A DNA stretch of 64,000 bases from Anianabacter salinae (lineage in GTDB: Bacteria; Pseudomonadota; Alphaproteobacteria; Rhodobacterales; Rhodobacteraceae). The stretch is taken from contig NZ_JAHQZS010000003.1 of assembly GCF_019061145.1 (NCBI RefSeq), positions 1 to 64,000 on the forward strand, in the 5' to 3' direction. Positions 41,846-51,104 of this stretch are shown piece by piece. Position 1 is the first letter of the stretch; every line of letters begins with the position of its first letter. The notes beneath the pieces were generated by a model. That model searched no databases. It saw only the letters and a program-made list of their open reading frames with translations, and had not been told where the DNA came from. The position numbers were made by a program, and so were the translations under genes.

Positions 41846-43158
41846 GCCTCGCCCTCCAGGTCATTGAGCGCGTTCAGCCGCGCGCGCACCGACAGGCCAT
41901 GCGCCTCCAGCGTCTCGGATCGTGCCAGCCGTTCGGCGGCGGGGCCGATGGAGCGCAGGGCGTCCGGCGTCATGCGCGCCATCGTCGTGCGCTTGAGGAA
42001 ATCCAGAACCGACAGCCCCGACGAGAAGCGGGCAGAGCGGGCGGTGGGCAGGACGTGGTTCGGCCCGCCGATGTAGTCGCCGATGGCCTCGGGCGTCCAC
42101 TGGCCCAGAAAGATCGCGCCGGCGTGCTTGATGATCGCCGCCAGTTCCTCGGGGTGCGCCACGCACAGCTCAAGGTGCTCTGGCGCGAACATATCCGACA
42201 CGACCGCCGCCTCGCCCATGTTCTCGACGGTGATGACAGCGCCGTAGTCGCGCCAGCTTTTCCCCGCGATCTCGCGCCGGTCGAGCGTTTCCAGCCGCTT
42301 GTCCACGGCGCGGGCGACGGCAAAGCCGAAATCGGCATCGTCGGTAATCAGGATCGACTGCGCGCTTTCGTCGTGCTCGGCCTGAGACAGCAGATCAAGC
42401 GCGATCCAGTCGGGATCGTTGTAGCTGTCTGCGATCACAAGGATCTCGGACGGCCCCGCGATCATGTCGATGCCGACGCGGCCGAACACCCGGCGCTTGG
42501 CGGCCGCGACATAGGCGTTGCCGGGTCCGGTGATCTTGTCGACGGGGGCGATCGTCTCGGTGCCGTAGGCCATCGCCGCGATCGCCTGCGCGCCGCCGAT
42601 GCGGTAGACGGTGTCCACCCCCGACAGCCGGGCGGCATACAGCACCAACGGGTTCGCGGTGCCGTCCGGCGTGGGCGCGCACATCGCCAGCCGCTCGACC
42701 CCCGCCACCTGCGCCGGGATCGCGTTCATCAGCATCGACGACGGATAGGAGGCAAGCCCACCGGGCACGTAGAGACCCGCCGCCGCGACAGGCGTCCAGC
42801 GCCAGCCCAGCGTTGCGCCGATGTCGTCGGTCCAGCTTTCGTCTTGCGGAAACTGCCGCGCGTGGTAGGCGCGGATGCGTTCTGCTGCCAACTCTAGTGC
42901 GGCCTTTTCGTCCGCGGGCACCTTGGCGCATTCCGCCTCGATTTCGTCGGGGGTGAAGGCCAGCGACTCGGGTGTCAGGTCCAGCCGGTCGAATTTCTGC
43001 GTGTAGTCGATCACCGCCTGATCGCCGCGCGCCCGCACGTCCGCGATGATCGCGGCGACCGTGTCGTCCACGTCGGCGCTGTCCTCGCGCTTCATCGACA
43101 GCAGCGCGTTCAGACGGTCCGCGAAATCGGCGTCGGCGGAATTCAGGAACTGGGGCAC
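41842..43158 (-). CDS. hisD: histidinol dehydrogenase
   Basis: 438 aa from a GTG at 43158. A zinc enzyme of the last two histidine biosynthesis steps (histidinol to histidine, NAD+). Signatures: IAGPSEILVIADSYNDPDWI, DLLSQAEHDESAQSILIT, EHLELCVAHPEELAAII and GPNHVLPTARSARFSSGLSV. All expected catalytic Glu/His residues are present. It sits without other his genes in the typical murA-hisD-UPF0262 group. Confidence 0.96.
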   Translation of the reverse strand: MPQFLNSADADFADRLNALLSMKREDSADVDDTVAAIIADVRARGDQAVIDYTQKFDRLDLTPESLAFTPDEIEAECAKVPADEKAALELAAERIRAYHARQFPQDESWTDDIGATLGWRWTPVAAAGLYVPGGLASYPSSMLMNAIPAQVAGVERLAMCAPTPDGTANPLVLYAARLSGVDTVYRIGGAQAIAAMAYGTETIAPVDKITGPGNAYVAAAKRRVFGRVGIDMIAGPSEILVIADSYNDPDWIALDLLSQAEHDESAQSILITDDADFGFAVARAVDKRLETLDRREIAGKSWRDYGAVITVENMGEAAVVSDMFAPEHLELCVAHPEELAAIIKHAGAIFLGQWTPEAIGDYIGGPNHVLPTARSARFSSGLSVLDFLKRTTMARMTPDALRSIGPAAERLARSETLEAHGLSVRARLNALNDLEGEA

Positions 43159-43162
43159 GGGT

Positions 43163-43642
43163 TCACTCCGGATGGGTCGGCTTGGCCTTTGACGGCGCGA
43201 TATAGGGCCGGGTGACATCCTTCAATGTGACTTCAAGCGCCTCGACATCCAGCGCGATGGCGCCGTCGCCCGCGAGTGTCAGCAAAAGCGTGCCGGTGCA
43301 GTCTTCGCCCGGCTCGAACGCGACCGACAGGACGGACAGGATCGTGTCGCCGTCGGTGCGGTCGATGCCCTGCGAGCGGACCTTGAGAACGTCCTCGACC
43401 GCCAGCACGCTCTGCACCCTCTCGAAGGCGCGGCGGCGGGTCTCGGCGTTCGGCGCGTCTTCCCAGCGAAAGCGATTCAGCAGCAGGGCAAAGCGTCGTT
43501 CCTTCGGCAGCCATGTCATCTCGGTTGCCGGAAACACCGCGTCCTGCACCAGCGACGAGATCACCTGCAGGTCCTCGCCGTCCAGCGCGCGCAGGCGCAG
43601 CGGACGTTCCGCCGCGTCCTCGAAACGTGCATCCTCGGTCAT
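43163..43642 (-). CDS. DUF2948 family protein
   Basis: 159 aa. The start [20 protein letters not shown], the middle [20 protein letters not shown] and the end [20 protein letters not shown] match the DUF2948 pattern. Conserved in alphaproteobacteria between murA and hisD. Function unknown. It overlaps murA by 4 bases. Confidence 0.9.
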   Translation of the reverse strand: MTEDARFEDAAERPLRLRALDGEDLQVISSLVQDAVFPATEMTWLPKERRFALLLNRFRWEDAPNAETRRRAFERVQSVLAVEDVLKVRSQGIDRTDGDTILSVLSVAFEPGEDCTGTLLLTLAGDGAIALDVEALEVTLKDVTRPYIAPSKAKPTHPE

Positions 43643-44907
43643 GCTGCGCGCATCCGTTCGATCCTGGCGCCGCAGGCCGACAGCTTGTCCTCGACGCTCT
43701 CGTAGCCGCGATCCAGATGGTAGACGCGGTTCACCACCGTCTCGCCCTCGGCTGCCAGTCCCGCAAGGATCAGCGACACCGACGCGCGGAGATCGGTCGC
43801 CATCACCGGCGCACCCTTCAGCCGGTCAACGCCTGTCACCCTGGCGGTGCCGCCCGACACCTCGATCCGCGCGCCCATGCGCGTCAGTTCGGGCGCATGC
43901 ATGAAGCGGTTTTCGAAAATGGTTTCCTCCAGCACGCTGGTGCCCTCGGCGGTGCACATCAGCGCCATCATCTGTGCCTGCAGATCGGTCGGAAAGCCCG
44001 GGAACGGCTGCGTGGTCACGTCCACCGCCTTGATCCGCCCGGTCTTGTGCGCCGCCTTCACACCGCGGTTGGTCTGGGTGATCTCGACGCCCGCCTCTTC
44101 CAGCTTGTCGGCGAAAGCGGCGATCAGGTCGCGCGATCCACCGACGCACTCCACCTCGCCGCCCGCGATGGCGGGGGCCAGCAGGTAGGTGCCCAACTCG
44201 ATCCGGTCGGCAACGACGGGATGCGTGGCACCGCCAAGCGCCGCGACGCCGTGCACGACGATGGTGTCGGTGCCCTCGCCCTCGATGTCCGCGCCCATGC
44301 GGCGCAGGCAGCGGGCCAGATCGACAATCTCGGGCTCGCGCGCGACATTCTTCAGAACCGAGGTGCCCTTGGCGAGCGTCGCGGCCATCAGCACGTTCTC
44401 GGTCGCGCCGACCGACACAAGCGGAAACTCGAACTCCGCGCCCTTCAGCCCGCCGGGGGCCTTGGCGTGGACATAGCCGTCGCGCAGGTCCAGCGTCGCG
44501 CCAAGCGCCTCAAGCCCGCGAAGGTGCAGGTCCACAGGCCGCGCGCCGATGGCGCAGCCGCCAGGAAGCGACACCTCGGCATCGCCGTAGCGCGCCAGCA
44601 GCGGCCCCAGCACAAGGATCGAGGCGCGCATCTTGCGCACGATGTCATAATCGGCGCGGCGCGAGGTCAGGTCATGGCTCGCCATCACCAACACCTTGCC
44701 GTCCTGCAACGCTTGCACCTCGGCCCCGAGCGATTCCAGAAGCGCCTTCATCGTCTTGATGTCCGACAGGCGCGGCGCGTTGGTCAGCGTCAGCGGCGCG
44801 TCGGTCAGCAAGGTTGCGGGCATCAACGTCAGGCAGGCGTTCTTGGCCCCCGCGATAGGAATCTCGCCCTTGAGCGGGCCGTTCCCCGTCACCACGATCT
44901 GGTCCAT
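43639..44907 (-). CDS. murA: UDP-N-acetylglucosamine 1-carboxyvinyltransferase
   Basis: 422 aa; the first committed step of peptidoglycan synthesis, transferring enolpyruvate to UDP-GlcNAc in the cytoplasm. The catalytic cysteine is C118 in [16 protein letters not shown], so it should be fosfomycin-sensitive. The inverted alpha/beta-barrel repeats and [16 protein letters not shown] loop are present. It begins this conserved minus-strand gene group. Confidence 0.96.
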   Translation of the reverse strand: MDQIVVTGNGPLKGEIPIAGAKNACLTLMPATLLTDAPLTLTNAPRLSDIKTMKALLESLGAEVQALQDGKVLVMASHDLTSRRADYDIVRKMRASILVLGPLLARYGDAEVSLPGGCAIGARPVDLHLRGLEALGATLDLRDGYVHAKAPGGLKGAEFEFPLVSVGATENVLMAATLAKGTSVLKNVAREPEIVDLARCLRRMGADIEGEGTDTIVVHGVAALGGATHPVVADRIELGTYLLAPAIAGGEVECVGGSRDLIAAFADKLEEAGVEITQTNRGVKAAHKTGRIKAVDVTTQPFPGFPTDLQAQMMALMCTAEGTSVLEETIFENRFMHAPELTRMGARIEVSGGTARVTGVDRLKGAPVMATDLRASVSLILAGLAAEGETVVNRVYHLDRGYESVEDKLSACGARIERMRAA

Positions 44908-44908
44908 G

Positions 44909-45055
44909 TCAGCTGTCCTTCTGCCCCTCGCCCGGCGTGCGCGCCCGGGCCTGCGCCTTGCGGCGCTGGATGTTTGCCTTCAAGGCCGCCTTGAGCCGCG
45001 CGTCGCGCGCCGAGGCAGGCTTTGCCGGTGGCTTCTTGTCCGTCTTGTCCGCCAT
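44909..45055 (-). CDS. small basic conserved protein (48 aa)
   Basis: Starts [20 protein letters not shown] and continues [20 protein letters not shown] highly basic, probably disordered N-terminus is followed by a helix. Small proteins like this regularly sit just upstream of murA in Rhodobacterales. It may bind nucleic acid; function unknown. Its stop is one base before the murA start. Confidence 0.65.
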   Translation of the reverse strand: MADKTDKKPPAKPASARDARLKAALKANIQRRKAQARARTPGEGQKDS

Positions 45056-45139
45056 TCCCGCCTCTCTAACGCACCCCTCCCGAAGCGTCCAGATTGCGCT
45101 TGCATCGAAAAACGAACGCCCGTAAAGACCCCGCCACGC

Positions 45140-45214
<75 letters not shown>

Positions 45215-45294
45215 TTTCATCCCCTTGAAATGGCGTAAATGTCTGACATGTAAGTCGTTGCGACGCCTCCACTGGTACACGGAGGTAGTACACG

Positions 45295-46887
45295 ATGAGG
45301 CCTGTCATGCCCCAACCCGTCAGGGTCGGCTCGACCTATTACTTGCGTATTCACGTGCCCAGCGACGTGGCCGAGAAGGCGCGGGGCATGAGAGTGTCGG
45401 TCCCTGTTGGCGACAGCTACAAGGAGATCAAGCTGAAGTCTCACGCCAAGGTCTCCCTCCAGACGAAGCAATGGGCAGAGGCGCGGCGGCGTTTTTCTGC
45501 CGCACTGGAAGCCCTTGATGGCCTTTGGGATGTCCTTCGCAACGAATTGACGCAGCTCACTCACAAGCAGGCCGTGGCGCTCGCTGGCGAGGCTAGGAAC
45601 ACCTTCATTGACTTGCTGGACGAAGAACCCGGCTCTGCGTCCCTGTGGGAAGACGTGGCAGAGGCAGACTTGGCGGCCAGACAGGGGCGCTTGAACGCCT
45701 TGGCCATCCCGAACGACACGACGCTGGCAATTGACCTTGAAAGGCGGTTCGGGGGATTGGCCAACGCGGTCCTGCGTCGCCGTGGGCTGGTCGTGGACGC
45801 TGGATCACGAGCGCGGTTGGTCACGCAGCTTTCTCAGGCGATGCAGGATGTGCCGTCCGTGAACAGGCGCAAGGCGCTGGGCGACTACACAGAAGATGGC
45901 AAGGCCAAAGCGTTTCCCTCGTTCGAGTCGTCGAAGCCGGAGCCGCCAGATGGTGGCGGCTGTGGTTGGACGTTCAAAGGCGTTATCGCCGACGAGGTCG
46001 AAGCACGGGCTGCGGGCCGGGAGGCGAAGCCTATGCCGAAGGCGACGCGGGCGAAGTTCGAGCGTCTGGCCAAGGAGTTCTCCAAACACCGGCAAAGCGA
46101 CCGCGCCGACAACGTGACCGCCAAGGAGGTGGATAGCTGGAAGCGATCAATGCTTTCGTCGGGCGAGCTGAGCAACAACACCATTCGGCAGCGCTTGCAG
46201 AACCTCAGCGCCCTGCTTGAATGGGTTAGGAAGCAGTCTCTGGGAGAGCTATACACCACCGGCAATCCTGTGGCGGTGGTCCCCATTCCCGAAGCTGCCG
46301 CTGCCTCCAGCGAGGACCGTACGCTGAGGATGAGCGAAGCGCGAGCGATACTCAGGGCAGCACGAGAAGAGGCCAAGCCAACGCTTCGCTGGGTGCCTTG
46401 GATGTGCGCCTTTTCTGGTGCGCGGATCAACGAGGTCGCGCCTTTGGAGCCGGATGATTTCTTCCGGTACGAGGGCGCGTGGTACTACAACATCAGCACC
46501 ATGGGTGGCCGCAGCCTCAAGAACGTCCACTCGATCCGCACGGTGCCGGTCCATCCTCAGTTGGAGGCCGAAGGGCTGATCCAGTTCGTGCAGCAGGTGA
46601 AGGCCGAAGGCGGCCGCAAGCTGTTCCTTGCCCGTTCACAGAACACCGTGGCGACTTGGGTGCGAGAAGAGGTCGGGCTGACCCGGAAGGAGCTAGCGCC
46701 CAGCCATGGGTGGCGGCACCTCTTCGAGGATATGGCGATGCGGTCAGGGATGTCGGACAGCGCCAAGACGTACATCACCGGGCGGTCGCTGGGGAAATCG
46801 GCAGAGCGCTACGGAAAGAGCGAGGTGATGCTGCCGGGGCTTGCTCGGGAGCTTACGAAAATTCCGTCATACCTGCCTGACGAGTGA
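45295..46887 (+). CDS. tyrosine integrase of the tRNA-Thr mini-island
   Basis: 530 aa. The N-terminus (VRVGSTYYLRIHVPSDVAEK, then KVSLQTKQWAEARRRFSAAL) is the short SAM/DUF6538-type arm-binding domain of large island integrases. The catalytic domain shows R (MCAFSGARINEVAPLEPDDF), H-x-x-R (PSHGWRHLFEDMAM), a late histidine-poor region and the tyrosine in KSAERYGKSE. It reads away from the tRNA, the usual layout. It is unrelated in its N-terminal half to the other integrases in the window. Confidence 0.88.
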   Translation: MRPVMPQPVRVGSTYYLRIHVPSDVAEKARGMRVSVPVGDSYKEIKLKSHAKVSLQTKQWAEARRRFSAALEALDGLWDVLRNELTQLTHKQAVALAGEARNTFIDLLDEEPGSASLWEDVAEADLAARQGRLNALAIPNDTTLAIDLERRFGGLANAVLRRRGLVVDAGSRARLVTQLSQAMQDVPSVNRRKALGDYTEDGKAKAFPSFESSKPEPPDGGGCGWTFKGVIADEVEARAAGREAKPMPKATRAKFERLAKEFSKHRQSDRADNVTAKEVDSWKRSMLSSGELSNNTIRQRLQNLSALLEWVRKQSLGELYTTGNPVAVVPIPEAAAASSEDRTLRMSEARAILRAAREEAKPTLRWVPWMCAFSGARINEVAPLEPDDFFRYEGAWYYNISTMGGRSLKNVHSIRTVPVHPQLEAEGLIQFVQQVKAEGGRKLFLARSQNTVATWVREEVGLTRKELAPSHGWRHLFEDMAMRSGMSDSAKTYITGRSLGKSAERYGKSEVMLPGLARELTKIPSYLPDE

Positions 46888-47034
46888 CGCCCTGAGCGCG
46901 GCTGAGAAGCGCCTGTATCGGCCTGTGGTCCATTGGTCGCCGATGGGCCTTCGTGCCGCTGAGTGAGGCGCTCAGCGCTTGTCTGCCCCGCTCTAAGATG
47001 CTGAATGGACGGCAACCAGAGGGAGCGGGGCCGC

Positions 47035-48483
47035 ATGTACGAGAACGCGTTCAACCAGATCGAACGTCAACTGAGGGCCGAGGAAGGGATCGCGAACGAG
47101 CTGGACTACGTCGAGCAGACGTCGTGGGTCCTGTTCCTCAAGTACCTGCACGACCTCGAGACGGAACGCCGCGACCGCGCGGACCTCGAGGGCAAGGACT
47201 ATGCCCCGATCATCGAGGGGAAGTACCGCTGGGATCGCTGGGCTGCGCCCAAGGTGAACGGCCAGTTCGACCACAACGCCGCGAAGACTGGCGAGGACCT
47301 TGTGGACTTCGTCACCGGCGAGCTGTTCCCCTACCTTGGCAGCTACCGCGAACGGGCCGAGGGGCCGGACACGATCCAGTACAAGATCGGCGAGGTCTTC
47401 ACCGAACTGCGCAACAAGTTCCGCTCGGGCTACATCCTGCGGGACGTGCTGGAGGTGATCGACAGCCTCAGTTTCAACACCCAAGCCCAGCGCCACGAGC
47501 TGTCAGAGCTGTACGAGACGCGCATCCGGCGCATGGGCAACGCGGGCCGCAACGGGGGCGAGTACTACACCCCGCGCCCGCTGATCCGGGCCATGGTCAG
47601 GGTCACCGACCCCAAGATCGGCGAGACGGTGTACGACGGCGCGGTCGGGTCTGCGGGCTTCCTGTGCGAGGCTTTCGACTACATGCGGCGGGACGACCTG
47701 TCGGCGGCGGATTGGGACAAGCTGCAGCGCAAGACCTTCTACGGGCAGGAGAAGAAGAGCCTCGCCTACATCATCGGCATCATGAACATGGTGCTGCACG
47801 GGATCGAAGCACCCAACATCCGGCACACCAACACGCTCAACGAAGACGCCATGGGCATACAGGACAAGGACCGCCACGACGTGATCCTTGCCAACCCGCC
47901 CTTCGGCGGCGGCGAACGGCGCGAGGTGCAGCAGAACTTCTCCATTCGCACGGGCGAGACGGCGTACCTGTTCCTGCAGCACTTCATCCGCAAGCTGAAG
48001 GCCGGAGGCAGGGCGGCGGTGGTGATCAAGAACACCTTCCTCAGCAACACCGACAACGCCAGCGTCGCGCTGCGCAAGGAACTGCTCGAGGCGTGTCGCC
48101 TGCACACCATCCTTGATTGCCCGCAAGGCACGTTCCAGGGCGCGGGGGTCAAGACGGTGGTGCTGTTCTTCGAGAAGGGCGCACCGACGCGGCAGGTCTG
48201 GTACTACCAGCTCGATCCGGGGCGCAGCATGGGCAAGACCAACGCGCTGAACGACGACGATCTGGCCGAGTTCATCGAGCTGCAGAAGAGTTGTGCCGAG
48301 GGGCCGAAAAGCTGGACGGTGACGCGGGATGCCATCGACGGCGAGACCTATGACCTGTCGGTGAAGAACCCCAACGCGCCCGAGGCCGAGGCGCTGCGCT
48401 CGCCCGAGGACATCATCGCCGACATGCTGACGCGGGATGCCGAGACAGCGGCGATCCTCGAAGACATTCGGGGGATGCTGTGA
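47035..48483 (+). CDS. hsdM: type I restriction-modification methyltransferase subunit HsdM
   Basis: 482 aa from the ATG at 47035 (GGGAGCGGGG upstream); an ATG at 47005 is an alternative. The HsdM N-terminal helical domain (residues ~1-140, QTSWVLFLKYLHDLE) precedes the N6-adenine methylase. The SAM-binding motif is VYDGAVGSAGFLCEAF, where DPxxGsGGFL is usual, and the catalytic NPPF is in DVILANPPFGGGERR. It needs HsdS for sequence recognition, but hsdS is broken and hsdR absent, so methylation is doubtful unless another HsdS is supplied. Confidence 0.93.
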   Translation: MYENAFNQIERQLRAEEGIANELDYVEQTSWVLFLKYLHDLETERRDRADLEGKDYAPIIEGKYRWDRWAAPKVNGQFDHNAAKTGEDLVDFVTGELFPYLGSYRERAEGPDTIQYKIGEVFTELRNKFRSGYILRDVLEVIDSLSFNTQAQRHELSELYETRIRRMGNAGRNGGEYYTPRPLIRAMVRVTDPKIGETVYDGAVGSAGFLCEAFDYMRRDDLSAADWDKLQRKTFYGQEKKSLAYIIGIMNMVLHGIEAPNIRHTNTLNEDAMGIQDKDRHDVILANPPFGGGERREVQQNFSIRTGETAYLFLQHFIRKLKAGGRAAVVIKNTFLSNTDNASVALRKELLEACRLHTILDCPQGTFQGAGVKTVVLFFEKGAPTRQVWYYQLDPGRSMGKTNALNDDDLAEFIELQKSCAEGPKSWTVTRDAIDGETYDLSVKNPNAPEAEALRSPEDIIADMLTRDAETAAILEDIRGML

Positions 48484-48890
48484 AGGATGCAACGCCAGAA
48501 GGATGGTCCGAAGTGGCACTGGAGGATGTATGCTCCTTCGTGAATGGTGATCGGGGGAAGAACTACCCCGGTCGGAAGGCGTTTGTACGGTCCGGCGTGC
48601 CCTTCATCAACGCTGGACACATCAACAACGGAGTAATCAGTTGGGGCTGCATGGATTTTATTCCCGCAGATCGGTTTGATCTTCTCGGGTCTGGAAAAGT
48701 CCAGCGGGGCGACATTCTCTATTGCCTGCGGGGATCGCTAGGAAAGTTTGGAGTCGTCGATAGGGATGGTCCCGGCGCAATCGCTTCATCGCTTGTGATC
48801 GTACGGCCTGCCAAGTGTTTGGACGTCGACTACTTGGCCTACTACTTCCGCAGTTCACATGCATCCGACATGATTGGGCCGAAAGACGAT
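48480..48890 (+). pseudogene. hsdS: truncated type I specificity subunit HsdS
   Basis: Starts with a GTG overlapping the hsdM TGA. The first target-recognition domain is clear: GWSEVALEDVCSFVNGDRGK, GVPFINAGHINNGVIS, LYCLRGSLGKFGVVDRDG, VDYLAYYFRSSHASDMIG. Just after this the expected conserved helix and second recognition domain are missing. The frame runs on to 49013 in unrelated sequence. About two thirds of the protein is lost. Confidence 0.8.
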
Positions 48891-49015
48891 TTTCCCCGTG
48901 TGCCCATGGACGGCCAACACCTCCCAAGAAGAACGACAAGGGTGGATGGTGGAGTGCCTCTCCACTGTCCGCATGGGTATACCCTAGAGGTCAGTCGTCG
49001 TGTTGGTGCCTGAGG

Positions 49016-49047
49016 TGTCCGCAAGGGTTGACTTTGATCAACGGACA
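49016..49047. promoter_or_regulatory. dyad upstream of the serine recombinase gene
   Basis: TGTCCG (49016-49021) pairs with CGGACA (49042-49047), enclosing GTTGA-CTTTGA-TCAAC (49027-49042). It lies 44 bases before the recombinase ATG and about 130 bases after the hsdS breakpoint. Position and symmetry suit a recombination (res/crossover) site or an operator for the recombinase. Confidence 0.45.
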
Positions 49048-49090
49048 CATCACCTATCGGGCACCACCCAATCGGACACAAGGAGGGAAC

Positions 49091-49726
49091 ATGCCCAAGA
49101 CAATCCTCTACGCAAGGGTAAGCACGGCAGACCAGACGCTGTCACACCAGAAGGCGCAGGCCGAGAAGGCGGGCTTCGTGATCGACGAGGTCGTGTCGGA
49201 TCATGGCGTATCTGGCGTCTCGTCTGTCCTGAGTGACCGACCAGAAGGCAAGCGGCTGTACGACAAACTGCGCGAAGGCGACGTGCTTGTTGTTCGTTGG
49301 GTTGATCGACTTGGACGCAACTACCAAGACGTGACCGACACGATACGCGAGTTCATGCGCCGTGGCGTCGTGGTTCGCACGGTGATCAACAACATGACCT
49401 TCGATGGTGCAACGCGCGATCCGATGCAGGAGGCTGTACGAGACGCGCTGATCGCCTTCATGGCGGCATCTGCACAGGCGCAGGCAGAAGCGACCAAGGA
49501 AGCCCAACGGGCTGGCATCGACGCTGCCAAGGCCAACCCGCGAAAGTACCGAGGCAAGAAGCCGAGCTACGACGGTGATACGCTGGCCGTGGTCGTCGAG
49601 ATGCTTGGACAGGGGGCAGGAGCCTCTTCTGTTGCCAAACAGACGGGCCTGTCCCGGCAGACAGTCCTCAGGATCAAGGAAGACCCTGCCGCTGCGCAGG
49701 CTGCACTTGAGCGCTGGGCGTCGTGA
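49091..49726 (+). CDS. serine recombinase (resolvase/DNA-invertase family)
   Basis: 211 aa with AGGAGGGAAC just before the ATG. The catalytic serine S11 is in ILYARVSTADQTLSHQ. The resolvase domain continues with VVRWVDRLGRNYQDVTDTI, and the C-terminal Hin-type HTH is GQGAGASSVAKQTGLSRQTV. It is complete. Such enzymes resolve cointegrates or invert DNA, often to switch hsdS genes. Its place directly behind a broken hsdS suggests it may have rearranged that gene. Confidence 0.9.
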   Translation: MPKTILYARVSTADQTLSHQKAQAEKAGFVIDEVVSDHGVSGVSSVLSDRPEGKRLYDKLREGDVLVVRWVDRLGRNYQDVTDTIREFMRRGVVVRTVINNMTFDGATRDPMQEAVRDALIAFMAASAQAQAEATKEAQRAGIDAAKANPRKYRGKKPSYDGDTLAVVVEMLGQGAGASSVAKQTGLSRQTVLRIKEDPAAAQAALERWAS

Positions 49727-49858
49727 TGTCTCTCAGTCTATTGATCTGTTGCCGGGCTTGAACGGCCCGGCCTCGGTTGGTACATGAACCTAGAGCATCA
49801 ACTGGTGTCGCCTCGATATAAAGTTTAGACATATCAAGCACTTGCCGCATTGCCCAAG

Positions 49859-49884
49859 GAGTTCGAATCTCTCCGGCAGCACCA
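49859..49884 (+). repeat. 26-bp attachment repeat, right copy
   Basis: Identical to 45189-45214 (tRNA-Thr 3' end including CCA). It marks the right border of the mini-island; chromosomal sequence resumes at 49885. Confidence 0.9.
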
Positions 49885-49930
49885 GTCTCCCTGAAAAATC
49901 GCGCAGATTGTGGCGCTGTATCGCCCGGCG

Positions 49931-50911
49931 TCATGCTGGCCAGATCAGGTAGACATAGCCCAGATACCCGGCCAGAAGCACCCCGCCTTCCGCGCGGCTG
50001 ATCCGTCGGCCCGTGGCGGCAAGGCCGATCAGCGCGAACGACACGGCCACCATCAGAGGGGCGTCGAAGCGCACGATCTCTGCCGGGACCGAGCCCGGCG
50101 CGATCAGGGCCGTGGTGCCGCCGATGCCGAGGATGTTGTAGATGTTCGATCCGACGATGTTGCCGAACGCGACTTCGGTCTGCTTCTTCAATGCCGCGAC
50201 GACGGATGTGACCAGTTCGGGCATCGAGGTGCCGACGGCAACGATGGTCAGGCCGATTACCGTTTCGGAAATCCCGAAGCCGCGGGCGATGGCGACCGCG
50301 CCTTCGACAAGGAAATAGCCGCCCAACACGACAAGTGCGAGGCCGCCAACGGCCGTCAACACCGACACCGCGACGGTCGGACCGGCGGCGACGGGCAGGG
50401 CAGGGTCCGTCATCTCGAGCGCGGCAGCCTTGTCGTGGACCGCCCCGTGACCGGATTGCTGCGGCTGCCGTTCCTGCCGGAACGCCAGATAGATGTAGCC
50501 CGCAAGCAGCGCGAGGAACGCGGCCCCGACCGCCCGCGTCATCGGCATCCACGCGGCAAGGGCGGCGAAGACCAGCGCCACGGCAATCATCACCGCACCG
50601 TCCCGTTTCAGCGCGGCCGAGGACACAACGATCGGGAAGATCAGCGCCGAGGCCCCGACGATCAGAAGGATGTTGGCAAGGTTCGAGCCGACGATGTTGC
50701 CGTAGGCGATGCCGGGCGATCCGGCCAGTGCCGCCTGAACCGAGGTCACGAGTTCGGGGGTCGATGTGCCGAAGCCCACCAGCGTCAGACCGATGACCAG
50801 CGGCGAGACGCCCAGCCGCGTCGCCACCTGCACCGCGCCGCGCACCAGGAATTCGCCGCCCACCACCAGAAGCACAAGGCCGCCCATCAGCATGGCCAGT
50901 GTCGTCAGCAT
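49931..50911 (-). CDS. CaCA-family sodium/calcium exchanger (YrbG-like)
   Basis: 326 aa with ten hydrophobic helices in two inverted halves. Each half carries an alpha repeat: GFGTSTPELVTSV with YGNIVGSNLANILLI, and AVGTSMPELVTSV with FGNIVGSNIYNILGI. The conserved acidic residues in TPELVTS bind the cations. A hydrophilic linker is at about 145-185. It exchanges Ca2+ against Na+ (or H+/K+) at the inner membrane. Confidence 0.93.
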   Translation of the reverse strand: MLTTLAMLMGGLVLLVVGGEFLVRGAVQVATRLGVSPLVIGLTLVGFGTSTPELVTSVQAALAGSPGIAYGNIVGSNLANILLIVGASALIFPIVVSSAALKRDGAVMIAVALVFAALAAWMPMTRAVGAAFLALLAGYIYLAFRQERQPQQSGHGAVHDKAAALEMTDPALPVAAGPTVAVSVLTAVGGLALVVLGGYFLVEGAVAIARGFGISETVIGLTIVAVGTSMPELVTSVVAALKKQTEVAFGNIVGSNIYNILGIGGTTALIAPGSVPAEIVRFDAPLMVAVSFALIGLAATGRRISRAEGGVLLAGYLGYVYLIWPA

Positions 50912-51104
50912 GTCTCACCTCGTGCAATGCGCCGCCCGTTCGCCGGGCCGGTTCGCGCATAGCTCATGGGTGCGGGGCGGGACTTCAAGCCCATGCGAAA
51001 AATACAGTTGGACGCCGCGCGCACGGGGGGGGGTGCGACAGGCGCGTTCTTGCCGCCGGGCCGATCCTTGGCTATCTGCTGCCTGACGCAAGATCAGAGA
51101 CCCC

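Larger units (their letters stand above)
45215..49884. mobile_element. mini-island at tRNA-Thr(GGT), about 4.7 kb
   Basis: Bounded by the 26-bp tRNA 3'-end repeat. The gene order is a tyrosine integrase next to the tRNA, hsdM, a broken hsdS and a serine recombinase. The adjacency of tRNA, integrase and displaced 3'-end copy is diagnostic of an integrated element. It has lost hsdR, so it is a reduced remnant of a larger restriction-modification island. Confidence 0.88.

Noticed and set aside
46893-46978. CTGAGCGC...GCGCTCAG as a terminator between integrase and hsdM
   Set aside because: The 8-bp arms are about 70 bases apart with no T-tract, so a functional terminator is not supported.
48815-49090. 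Longer serine recombinase starting at 48815
   Set aside because: This part overlaps the hsdS remnant, lacks resolvase similarity and the ATG at 49091 has a perfect ribosome site just before the YARVS motif.
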